A DNA stretch of 11,949 nucleotides from positions 11,839 to 23,787 of the forward strand of contig DCAJ01000033.1 in NCBI GenBank assembly GCA_002311455.1, given 5' to 3'. The stretch comes from Anaerolineales bacterium UBA1136 (GTDB lineage Bacteria; Chloroflexota; Anaerolineae; Anaerolineales; UBA11657). The translations under genes were made by a program, and so were the position numbers. Below the pieces are notes generated by a model that searched no databases, was not told the origin of the DNA, and was given only the letters and a program-made list of their open reading frames with translations. Of this stretch, positions 1-7,084 are shown in pieces. Positions within the stretch are counted from its first letter, which is position 1. Each line of letters opens with the position of its first letter.

Positions 1-719
1 AAAACCTCTCTGGCTCCTCCTTTAAGCAAAAGTTGTGCAGTATCTGCAGCAAGTTGTTTCTGGGATTGTAATGAAACTTTGTTAATGAACGGTATCCATC
101 TAGAATCATCGGGAACCTGTTTCATACCACCCAGTTGATGCAGTAATAGCCGTGCCACCACTTCTGGCGTCACACGAGACTCGGAGCTTATGTCTAACAT
201 ATCTGCCACTAAGCCAGATCGGTGCACATTTTTGTCATTCAGCAATAGGTCAAATATGTCAGCACCCACTACTGGCACAACTGTAGTTGTACAATGAGGA
301 ATTACAGGCTCATGGTCAGCAGGTGCCTTTAAAGAGCGCATCCGGGAACCATCTGCTTCCACTACAACTGTCAAATCGCTATCTGAACCCACTACAAAAA
401 TATCATTTACAAGTTCGGGTGAAATACCGTAAGCCTTGTCAGAATTGCCACTGACTGGACCAGTAACTAGAATATGTGGGTATTCCTCTAGCATTAACTT
501 GAGTTCATCTAGGAATGCACCTGTATGTTCAGCGACTAAATGCACTGGTGCAATGCTAGTCTGAGCAGCGAAAATACGTGTGGTTGTGGTGGTAACAACT
601 CGACCTCCAATAGCGGCAATCTCCTCTGCCAATCTAAACATGAGAGTAGTTTTTCCACCACCACCAACTATCGAAACAACTTCAGATGAACCTAATCTTA
701 GTCCAGACCGCAATTGCAT
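1..719 (-). CDS. yqeC: YqeC, selenium-dependent molybdenum hydroxylase accessory protein (C-terminus cut by left edge)
   Basis: An open frame starts at the ATG at 719 and stays open for 239 residues to the left edge, so only the last few residues are probably missing (family members are usually about 230-260 residues). The N-terminus holds a P-loop, GGGGKTT at about residues 19-25, followed by a Thr-rich strand TTTTTRIF at about 43-50. The family signature EADGSRMRSLKAP lies at about 121-133, PVVGAD at about 149-154, and RVTPEVVARLL at about 182-192. YqeC is a putative NTP-binding protein whose genes co-occur with YqeB, SelD and molybdenum hydroxylases that carry labile selenium; its biochemical role is not established. 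It begins 13 bases after the yqeB stop, with GTGAG just upstream as a weak ribosome binding site, so it is the last visible gene of the hydroxylase operon. The identification is strong; the function is known from family association only. Confidence 0.9.
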   Translation of the reverse strand, partial: MQLRSGLRLGSSEVVSIVGGGGKTTLMFRLAEEIAAIGGRVVTTTTTRIFAAQTSIAPVHLVAEHTGAFLDELKLMLEEYPHILVTGPVSGNSDKAYGISPELVNDIFVVGSDSDLTVVVEADGSRMRSLKAPADHEPVIPHCTTTVVPVVGADIFDLLLNDKNVHRSGLVADMLDISSESRVTPEVVARLLLHQLGGMKQVPDDSRWIPFINKVSLQSQKQLAADTAQLLLKGGAREV

Positions 720-732
720 TATCTCACTGCCC

Positions 733-1542
733 TCATAGTCTTGTGCTAGATACCCAGGTCATCACAGCCTCCAATACCCCCCCACCTATTGCAAGTGCTT
801 TATCAGAAATTTTAAAGCAGTGCGACCTAATAGCACGAGGGTCTATATCTCCTATTTTGTCGTATTCATCTACTTTCAAACCAGTCTGTATTAGGCCTCG
901 CAACACTCCTGGAAACGGGGCTAGTACCTCTCGATTCCCTACTGAAGCCACTATCACGCCTTCCAAAATCATATCTCCTATAGCAGCTTGTGCTTGCACT
1001 ATTCCTGAACATGGAGCCCTTAGAACACGCTCATAGCTATAACCATTTACTTGTTCCGGATACCCAGTATCAGGCATCGCGCTTGAACCTTGATCAGAAT
1101 ATACTCTACCAAGATTGTAGCCACGTTGAGTCTCGATAACAACATCACAATTGTCTCCAACTGTAAAACCTGGTCCTAAACCCACTGTTAAATCAGCTAA
1201 ATCGCAAGAGGAATCGATGTTTCTTTTTAACATTCTTGCATCAACCAATATATTGGGATTAACTTTATTAATGGTCTGTCCAGCCGAATCGACTACTACA
1301 GGTATTACTCCTGGAGATTTAGATTTTATGCCATCTATGTCAACCTTTTGAAAAGCAACACCTTCGACTGCATGTTGACCAACAAACACACACTGAGCAG
1401 CAGCCACCGCTCTTCTAACAACTCGCGGCTTCTCGATTTCTAGTACAACGATGGAAAATCCGGCCTTACTAAGTCTATAAATCGAACCAGTTGCAATGTC
1501 TCCGCCACCACGTACTACAATAGTAATCTGATCACTAACCAT
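733..1542 (-). CDS. yqeB: YqeB, EF2563-family selenium-dependent molybdenum hydroxylase system protein
   Basis: This is a 269-residue protein of the YqeB/EF2563 family, distantly related to the XdhC/CoxI maturation factors and thought to act in cytoplasmic maturation of selenium-containing molybdenum hydroxylases. Visible family motifs are the N-terminal nucleotide-binding-like RGGGDIATG at about residues 11-19, KPRVVRRAVA at about 38-47, LVDARMLKRN at about 99-108, GLGPGFTVGDNCDVVIETQR at about 121-140, and the C-terminal ISDKALAIGGGVLEA at about 245-259. Length is normal for the family. The frame can be extended upstream to a TTG at 1557, but the ATG at 1542 is preferred because it places RGGGD at the usual distance from the start and gives an 8-base overlap with the catalytic subunit gene, which implies translational coupling. 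The exact reaction is unknown. Confidence 0.92.
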   Translation of the reverse strand: MVSDQITIVVRGGGDIATGSIYRLSKAGFSIVVLEIEKPRVVRRAVAAAQCVFVGQHAVEGVAFQKVDIDGIKSKSPGVIPVVVDSAGQTINKVNPNILVDARMLKRNIDSSCDLADLTVGLGPGFTVGDNCDVVIETQRGYNLGRVYSDQGSSAMPDTGYPEQVNGYSYERVLRAPCSGIVQAQAAIGDMILEGVIVASVGNREVLAPFPGVLRGLIQTGLKVDEYDKIGDIDPRAIRSHCFKISDKALAIGGGVLEAVMTWVSSTRL

Positions 1543-3736
1543 GAATAGCCTGGTCAAGACCTCTTAATACTCTCTCAGGAGTGAGAGGAAATTCATCAAA
1601 CCATATTCCGGTTGCATCATGCACAGCTGCAATGACAGCCGGAGCATAAGGCAAGAATGGCATCTCAGCAACGCCCCTAAGACCCCAAGGGCCTTGTGGA
1701 TCTGCATATTCAAGTATTACAGATTCGACACGCTCAGGTACATCTAGTGAAGTAGGCAGCAGATAATTGGAAAAATGGGTCGTTTCTACATATCCATCCC
1801 GTAAAACCAAATTCTCCATCAAAACGTAACCATGTGCCTGCACTATAGCTCCCTCAATTTGACCTTCTACCTGTGTAGGGTTTATTGCCTTACCAACGTC
1901 ATCTACGGATATAACATCTACAACCTTTACATGCCCTGTTTCAATATCCACTTCAACAACCACCCTCTGAGCAACATATCCATATGTTATGTTTGGATCA
2001 CACTCCCCTGTTTCTGGATCTAAAGCAGTAGTCTGTCGCGGTACAAACTTGTATTCTCCAATAGCCGGACGTTCTTCTGATCTCCAATTCTCCAGGGCCA
2101 AACCGACCGCACCGTGAATACTATTACCTGCCATAAAAGTCATTCGGGAAGCGGATGCACTACCAGAATTTTTTGTGGAAGCAGAATCAGCAGCACCAAG
2201 CTGAACACGGTCAATAGAAACTCCACAAGCTTCAGCTGCCATTTGTACAAAAACAGTATGTGCACCCTGACCACATTCTGCCCCAGCATGATGTAAAACA
2301 ACACGTTCTATTTCCGATCCACCGTGTAATTCAATTTTAGCCCAACATTCCTCCGGAAAACCAAAGGAAAATCCAATATTCTTTAATGCACATGCAAATC
2401 CACGACCTCTACGGATATGTTGTGGTAGCGAGTTTTCCACTCTAGCAATCGACCAATTTGATCTATCAACACATTCTTCCACCACCTGCTTGATTGTGAC
2501 TCCCTCCGGATATATGGAATTAAACTGGCCTATGGAACCCTCACTGATGAGATTACGCCGACGCATCTCGACCGAATCTAGGTTCAATTTCTCTGCTAAT
2601 TTGTTAATCTGACTTTCCGCAGAAAATGCACCTTGAGGACCTCCAAAACCCCTGAAAGCGCCGCTAGGAAGGTTGTTTGTATAAACAGCATAAGCATCAA
2701 CACTTACGTTCGATATGTCATAAGGGCCGGTACACTGCAGCGTAGCATTACCCAAAACCTTAGCCGATGTGTATTCGTAGGCACCCGCATCGGCCACCAT
2801 CTCTACCTCAGCCGCCAGTATTCTACCCTCAGCATCGGCACCCCATTTTGCATGGATATTATAGGGATGACGTTTATGGTGACCTACTATCGATTCTTCA
2901 CGACTCCAAACAATTTTTACCGGACGCCTAATTCCGCGCTGGTGCAGACGCCATGCTGCTAATGCTAAAACTATCTGCACAGATACATCCTCCCTACCTC
3001 CAAATGCACCACCAATTGCCGGATGAATCACACGCACTTGTTCTATAGGTATGTCAAGTGCATGAGCTATCTGCTTCTGCTCTTCATGAATCCATTGCCC
3101 TGCCACCTCAACTGTAACGCGTCCATTAGAGTCAATGTAGGATATACCAGCTTCAGGCTGCAAATAGGCATGCTCCTGCCATGGTGTACGATAAAAACTC
3201 TCGACTATGACATCACAATTCTTCCAGGCCCTTTCCACATCACCTGTGCGAATCCTATTATGTTTGATGATATTTGAGTCTCGAGTATCGAACAGGACTG
3301 GTGCATCGGGTTTCATGGCCTTGTAAGGATCCGTCACCACAGATAAATCATGCCAAGTAACAGAAATCAGTTCGCGAGCTTCAGCAGCTGCTTTATCAGT
3401 TTCCGCAACAATTAAAGCTATTTGATCTCCAACAAATCTAGCTACATCTGCGCCTCGTTTATCTGATCCAAGGCCCACTAACACTGGCTGATCAGCATTA
3501 ATCAGACCATATTCATTCACCGGAACATCTAAAGCGGTAAATATAGCCACTACTCCTGGATGAGATTCTGCTTTACTTGTATCAATACTCTGAACACGAG
3601 CGTGTGGTCTCCCAGAAAACAATATCTTCATGTGAAGCATGTCTGGCCGCGTAAGATCAGCTGGAAATAATGCTTTTCCAGTCACCTTATCAAGAGCATC
3701 GATTCGAGCAATGTCTGCGCCAATTTTAATTGTCAT
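1535..3736 (-). CDS. Molybdopterin-binding catalytic subunit of a xanthine dehydrogenase-family hydroxylase, probably purine-type
   Basis: This is a full-length 733-residue large subunit of the xanthine oxidase family. It binds the Mo-pterin cofactor and hydroxylates a C-H bond, passing electrons to the partner 2Fe-2S/FAD subunit. The N-terminal Ald_Xan_dh_C-like domain spans about residues 1-125 and is followed by two MoCo-binding domains. Visible motifs include EHAYLQPEAG at 188-197, the molybdenum loop GQW at 213-215, IGGAFGGRED at 241-250, AFRGFGGPQG at 360-369, AECGQGAHT at 486-494 and GLRGVAEMP at 685-693. Glu691 matches the catalytic base of the family. Glu249 and Arg362 match the positions that bind purine in bovine xanthine oxidase (Glu802, Arg880), which suggests a purine-like substrate; this is inference. 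The CoxL Cys loop is absent. It starts 20 bases after the FAD/Fe-S gene, and its downstream yqeB/yqeC neighbours imply a labile selenium ligand. No selenocysteine codon is involved. Confidence 0.93.
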   Translation of the reverse strand: MTIKIGADIARIDALDKVTGKALFPADLTRPDMLHMKILFSGRPHARVQSIDTSKAESHPGVVAIFTALDVPVNEYGLINADQPVLVGLGSDKRGADVARFVGDQIALIVAETDKAAAEARELISVTWHDLSVVTDPYKAMKPDAPVLFDTRDSNIIKHNRIRTGDVERAWKNCDVIVESFYRTPWQEHAYLQPEAGISYIDSNGRVTVEVAGQWIHEEQKQIAHALDIPIEQVRVIHPAIGGAFGGREDVSVQIVLALAAWRLHQRGIRRPVKIVWSREESIVGHHKRHPYNIHAKWGADAEGRILAAEVEMVADAGAYEYTSAKVLGNATLQCTGPYDISNVSVDAYAVYTNNLPSGAFRGFGGPQGAFSAESQINKLAEKLNLDSVEMRRRNLISEGSIGQFNSIYPEGVTIKQVVEECVDRSNWSIARVENSLPQHIRRGRGFACALKNIGFSFGFPEECWAKIELHGGSEIERVVLHHAGAECGQGAHTVFVQMAAEACGVSIDRVQLGAADSASTKNSGSASASRMTFMAGNSIHGAVGLALENWRSEERPAIGEYKFVPRQTTALDPETGECDPNITYGYVAQRVVVEVDIETGHVKVVDVISVDDVGKAINPTQVEGQIEGAIVQAHGYVLMENLVLRDGYVETTHFSNYLLPTSLDVPERVESVILEYADPQGPWGLRGVAEMPFLPYAPAVIAAVHDATGIWFDEFPLTPERVLRGLDQAIHG

Positions 3737-3756
3737 ATTGGTATCGTCTTAATAAT

Positions 3757-5193
3757 TTATCTCATAGACTTGGCAGCACTTTCAATAGCATCAAATATCT
3801 TGTAGTAGCCTGTACAGCGACATAAGTTACCAGTAATAGCTTGCTCAGACTCACTACGACTAGGTCGAGAGAACTCTGATAGCAACTTTACTCCTGACAT
3901 CAGTAAACCTGGAGTGCAATATCCACATTGCACAGCACCACTATCAATAAAAGCTTGTTGGAGAGGATGAAGATGATTCTTATCCGCAATACCCTCAATG
4001 GTAACAATATCTGCTCCGTGAGCACGAGGAGCTGGGACCAAGCAGGACATCACTGCTGCGCCATCCAAGTGGACAGTACATGCACCGCACTCACCCTCAC
4101 TACAACCCTCCTTCGTGCCGACCAATCCAAGATTATCCCGCAACATATTCATGAGAGTCTTATTGCTAGCCCCACTTACTTCATATTTGCGTCCATTAAC
4201 TCTGGTAATTATTGATGGATTGCCTGGTATGTCGTCTGATGACCAGGATCTAGAAAGCAATGTCTTATTCTCTATTTCAACTCCCCCACCCAGAAGTACG
4301 GGCCTATCGGGGAAATCCCCCATGGTATCGTTATTTAATATGCAGAACAGAGCACGACGTGTCAAAACACTAGCCATATTCCTTCTATAATCTGCAGAAC
4401 TTCGCAAATCATCGATTGGACTCACAGCTTCCGATGAAAGAAGCGCAGCCTGCTCAATATTTGTCGCGTTTAGCTCCTGTCCTTCCAAGAATTTCTCCGC
4501 GTTGTCCACCCTAATAATAGTCGGTGCTATCGATCCCAGCGCAATTCTGGCATCTCTGCAAACCACCCTTTCGCCATAATCTAACTGCAAAATCACACAA
4601 ACGTTGACTACCGCAATAGCCTGAGCCCTACGCAAACCCAGCTTGTGAAAAATGCCGGTTTCATGCTCCATCAAACTCGGAAATGCTATCTCAGTCATAA
4701 TCTCATCGGTGCGCATTACCGTCTGACGCACTCCTAGATAGAAATCTGATAGATTGACTTTACGTTCTCCCGTAGTTGAAGATAAAGTGACCACTCCGCC
4801 TAGTGCAATTAACGGAGTTATTGTGTCGTTAGCAGGTGATGCCGTAATCAAATTACCAGCAATAGTGGACCGGTTTCTAATTTGCGGTGCTCCCACTTCC
4901 CAACAAGCCTGTGCTAATGGCAACGCGTGGTCTCGTAGAACATCAGAGGCTGCACACTGATTGTGAGTAACCATTGGACCCAAACGAATGGTACCTGAAG
5001 AATCGCGAGAGATTTTGTCTAGATCAGATACGCGGGTGATATCAATTAGAGTATCAACATTTGGACGCATTTTGCGATCCAATTCTATGATCATATCTGT
5101 GCCACCAGCTACTATACGTGCACTGGGACCGCTAATTTTCAATAATTCAAGTGCCTGCTCGATTGAATCTACCACATGATAATTACGCCACAT
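3757..5193 (-). CDS. Fused FAD and [2Fe-2S] electron-transfer subunit of the molybdenum hydroxylase (FAD domain first)
   Basis: This 478-residue protein joins the two electron-transfer modules of a xanthine dehydrogenase. Residues 1-175 form the FAD_binding_5 domain, with the flavin motifs VAGGTDM at 28-34 and IAGNLITASPANDT at 111-124; a CO_deh_flav_C-type domain follows at about 178-285. A linker of about 40 residues leads to a C-terminal ferredoxin-like part: plant-type 2Fe-2S Cys at 364, 369, 372 and 384, then the helical 2Fe-2S domain with CGYC at 423-426 and CRC at 458-460. All eight cluster cysteines are present. The order FAD then Fe-S is the reverse of the Fe-S, FAD, Mo order of eukaryotic xanthine dehydrogenase. 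The start ATG overlaps the end of the CYTH gene by 11 bases and has AGG five bases upstream, suggesting coupled translation. It should deliver electrons from the Mo subunit encoded just downstream to an acceptor that cannot be read from the sequence. Confidence 0.93.
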   Translation of the reverse strand: MWRNYHVVDSIEQALELLKISGPSARIVAGGTDMIIELDRKMRPNVDTLIDITRVSDLDKISRDSSGTIRLGPMVTHNQCAASDVLRDHALPLAQACWEVGAPQIRNRSTIAGNLITASPANDTITPLIALGGVVTLSSTTGERKVNLSDFYLGVRQTVMRTDEIMTEIAFPSLMEHETGIFHKLGLRRAQAIAVVNVCVILQLDYGERVVCRDARIALGSIAPTIIRVDNAEKFLEGQELNATNIEQAALLSSEAVSPIDDLRSSADYRRNMASVLTRRALFCILNNDTMGDFPDRPVLLGGGVEIENKTLLSRSWSSDDIPGNPSIITRVNGRKYEVSGASNKTLMNMLRDNLGLVGTKEGCSEGECGACTVHLDGAAVMSCLVPAPRAHGADIVTIEGIADKNHLHPLQQAFIDSGAVQCGYCTPGLLMSGVKLLSEFSRPSRSESEQAITGNLCRCTGYYKIFDAIESAAKSMR

Positions 5194-5827
5194 TCTTACC
5201 TATTCCTTGTCTAAACTTGTCTACAGCCGCAACTGCCCTGCTAATTTTGGCAACATCCTGAATTAATAAACCGTCCGAAACTAGCCGATTGCTGATATCA
5301 TCAAGCGCCAACAGTTTGTCAGCACTACATATCTCTACCTCAAGTACGCGAAAATCATCCAACTGCGTACCACTGTAACAGACAACTACCTCATCAAGAC
5401 TAAGTATACCGATACAACATCCATCACAAATAACATCCCGTACGTTTCTACGCTGTTTTAATTCGACTTTTACATCAAGAGATTTACCTTTCACTATAGG
5501 TTCAATGAGTTCCACAGCATGTTGGTTGTTCCATTGGAGGATATTATCTGGATCACTGTGCAACTCAAATTCAATCTCATTTCTGATGGAAAAACGAGGG
5601 TGCGCAGACATCGCCGACTTTATAGTAATATAACTACGGCCTTCACTATCACGTACTCGCATTTTATAACCCGAATGCCATATGTCGTCATCTATAGTAT
5701 CGAGATAATTGTCGACCACATGATTTATCATTACTTTACCTAGATCGAAGTCTCCGATTCGATCACATTTGCTATATTTACTAAACAACGTATCGTCCGG
5801 AATACTAAAACTAGCCTCAATCTCCAT
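5183..5827 (-). CDS. CYTH-domain protein (class IV adenylate cyclase / thiamine triphosphatase superfamily)
   Basis: This 214-residue protein has the CYTH triphosphate tunnel fold signature. The N-terminal ExExK motif reads EIEAS, so the usual Lys is Ser6. It is followed by DNYLDT, the basic strand YKMRVRD with a later TIKSA, the acidic NEIEFEL, then VELKQRRNVRDV, LSLDEVVV and LEVEICS, and a C-terminal AKISRAV where many relatives have a Ser-Lys motif. Family members hydrolyse triphosphates (thiamine triphosphate, tripolyphosphate) or cyclise ATP using Mg2+ or Mn2+ in a beta-tunnel; which one applies here cannot be told. Codons TTG and GTG precede the ATG in frame; the ATG at 5827 is preferred because it begins directly at the family motif. 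The gene overlaps the thioesterase gene upstream by 11 bases and the FAD/Fe-S subunit gene downstream by 11 bases, so it is tightly built into the operon. No physical or metabolic link to the hydroxylase is established. Confidence 0.8.
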   Translation of the reverse strand: MEIEASFSIPDDTLFSKYSKCDRIGDFDLGKVMINHVVDNYLDTIDDDIWHSGYKMRVRDSEGRSYITIKSAMSAHPRFSIRNEIEFELHSDPDNILQWNNQHAVELIEPIVKGKSLDVKVELKQRRNVRDVICDGCCIGILSLDEVVVCYSGTQLDDFRVLEVEICSADKLLALDDISNRLVSDGLLIQDVAKISRAVAAVDKFRQGIGKNVA

Positions 5828-6302
5828 CACCAATAATTTCCCAACCTAGTTCTTTGAATTTAGATTCATCCAATATTGATTCTGGTAAATCTACCAGAGT
5901 GACTGATGATTGTGCTGCGATGGTGTCATCATTTAGATAAATAAAACCTTCAGCCTGCAATACTCTGTCACGAGATTTTATCAGTCTTCCTGCAACCCTA
6001 AGAGACTGGTTCACAGGAACAGGACAACTGTATTTTATATCCAACTTTGCTGTCATCATGAAATGATTATTATCAGCTATCATTGCAGTGCGACTACAAA
6101 CTTCATCTAGCATAGCACCTTTCACACCACCATGTGTTACACCAGGATAACCCTGTAAATATTCCGGAATTGTATATTGAGTCCAGACCTGGTCATGCCC
6201 ATTGTCATAAAATGTCAGCTGCAGGCCAAAGGCATTCTTCATCCCGCAGACAAAACACTGGTTGGAATTAGGCTGCCGATATGCTACATGTTCCTCATTC
6301 AC
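5817..6302 (-). CDS. PaaI-family hotdog thioesterase
   Basis: This 161-residue single-domain hotdog (4HBT) protein most likely hydrolyses an acyl-CoA thioester in the cytoplasm. The N-terminus carries CFVCGMKNAFGLQL at about residues 16-29, a motif common in PaaI-like thioesterases. The core motif VTHGGVKGAMLDEV at about 54-67 supplies the HGG turn and the acidic residues Asp65 and Glu66 expected for catalysis. The later strands KLDIKYSCPVP and VAGRLIKSRDRVLQAEG fit the rest of the fold. It starts at GTG (6302), which overlaps the TGA of the racemase-family gene as GTGA, with a full AGGAGG four bases upstream. The 3' end overlaps the CYTH gene by 11 bases. The acyl substrate is unknown, and nothing in the operon supplies an obvious acyl-CoA pathway. 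Confidence 0.85.
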   Translation of the reverse strand: MNEEHVAYRQPNSNQCFVCGMKNAFGLQLTFYDNGHDQVWTQYTIPEYLQGYPGVTHGGVKGAMLDEVCSRTAMIADNNHFMMTAKLDIKYSCPVPVNQSLRVAGRLIKSRDRVLQAEGFIYLNDDTIAAQSSVTLVDLPESILDESKFKELGWEIIGDGD

Positions 6303-7084
6303 GGATCCTCCTCAATAATTGCGAGTTTTTCTGGTGCCACATGATGAATCAGAGCACGTGCCAATATAAGAGTAGGATCAATGATCTTTGTTTCATCAAG
6401 ATGTGACTCGGTTATTGCCAAAGGTATCTCTGTACAACCTGATACTATCACCTCAGCTCCAGCATCAACAAGATGTTCTGCTGACTGCCATATATCATTT
6501 CTTGCACGTATCGATACTGGATTGGAACAGGCTTTAATGCCGTATTCTTCATTCACTATTGCTGGATGCAGCAATTGACTCTGTACATCGTCAGTTGGCA
6601 ATATAGCCCGAAGACCCTGAACAGCGAGAGCACTCGGATAAATTTGTGCTCGAATAGCACCGGTAGTACTTAAAATTCCAACTTTTTTTATATTGGGATA
6701 TCGCCTACGTATAAAATCTACAGTTTCAGTGACCATATCTATTAGATGTACTTTGCTATTTCTGTAGGCGATATCCTGCCTTACTACACCAAGAATGGAA
6801 GGCGCATGAGCTGTATTACATGGTATACCCACTACATCTGCACCAAATCTTTCCAAAGACTTCACAAGTCCTGCTATGGTAACACCAGGATTCTCGGACA
6901 CGTTTCCCAACAAGAACTGTGTGCGATCTACTACACTTGAAGGCATTGATAATAAAACTACAGATATGTGATCCTGATCTGAACTGGAGTTAGTCTGGTT
7001 TATAATTTTGTTAGCAAGATCAACTCCAGCCCGCGGACCTAAACCACCTACAATACCAATGATTGGATTACTGTTATTCGACAC
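6299..7084 (-). CDS. Aspartate/glutamate racemase family protein
   Basis: This 261-residue protein belongs to the cofactor-independent Asp/Glu/hydantoin racemase superfamily, aspartate-racemase/YgeA branch. The N-terminus reads IIGIVGGLGPRAGVDL, typical of that branch. The two catalytic cysteines are in PCNTAH (Cys89) and SGCTEIPL (Cys217), so a two-base racemisation of an amino acid is chemically possible. It is less like MurI glutamate racemase (which ends in a GCTHYP-type motif) and less like hydantoin or allantoin racemases. Translation starts at GTG (7084), sharing one base with the TAG of the LysM gene as TAGTG; a GGAG lies 13 bases upstream, rather far for a ribosome binding site. The stop overlaps the thioesterase start by four bases. 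Possible roles are D-Asp/D-Glu production for the cell wall or a step linked to the purine-type hydroxylase; the sequence does not decide. Confidence 0.85.
   Translation of the reverse strand: MSNNSNPIIGIVGGLGPRAGVDLANKIINQTNSSSDQDHISVVLLSMPSSVVDRTQFLLGNVSENPGVTIAGLVKSLERFGADVVGIPCNTAHAPSILGVVRQDIAYRNSKVHLIDMVTETVDFIRRRYPNIKKVGILSTTGAIRAQIYPSALAVQGLRAILPTDDVQSQLLHPAIVNEEYGIKACSNPVSIRARNDIWQSAEHLVDAGAEVIVSGCTEIPLAITESHLDETKIIDPTLILARALIHHVAPEKLAIIEEDP
6307..6312 (-). promoter_or_regulatory. Strong Shine-Dalgarno AGGAGG for the thioesterase gene
   Basis: The minus strand reads AGGAGG four bases before the GTG at 6302, inside the last codons of the racemase-family gene. It supports the GTG start and shows that this organism uses canonical ribosome binding sites at least for internal operon genes. 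Confidence 0.7.
6696..6776. repeat. Perfect 13-base inverted repeat with a 55-base loop inside the racemase-family gene
   Basis: The arm GGATATCGCCTAC at 6696-6708 is exactly complementary to GTAGGCGATATCC at 6764-6776. Both arms lie in coding sequence, encoding parts of QDIAYR and RRRYP in the racemase-family protein. The mRNA could therefore fold into a 13-pair stem closing a 55-base loop. There is no T-tract next to it, so it is not an ordinary terminator. My rough estimate for such a pair arising by chance within 100 bases somewhere in this window is a few percent. Confidence 0.6.

Noticed and set aside
686..1036. 116-codon plus-strand open frame opposite yqeB
   Set aside because: It is antisense to a clear family gene, and its composition is that of a shadow frame.
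1535..3736. Selenocysteine incorporation in the Mo subunit
   Set aside because: There is no in-frame TGA; the predicted selenium is a labile ligand, so no SECIS element is expected or seen.
1535..5193. Aerobic CO dehydrogenase (CoxLMS) as identity of the hydroxylase
   Set aside because: The catalytic subunit lacks the AYRCSFR-type active-site loop; the matching place reads AFRGFGG. YqeB/YqeC neighbours also fit a selenium-dependent hydroxylase better.
5881..5898. TCTGGTA/TACCAGA hairpin (seven pairs, four-base loop)
   Set aside because: It sits inside the thioesterase coding sequence with no T-tract on either strand, and such short hairpins are expected by chance.
6299..7084. MurI glutamate racemase
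   Set aside because: The second Cys motif is SGCTEIPL and the N-terminus is IVGGLGP, both of the aspartate racemase/YgeA branch and not the MurI branch.
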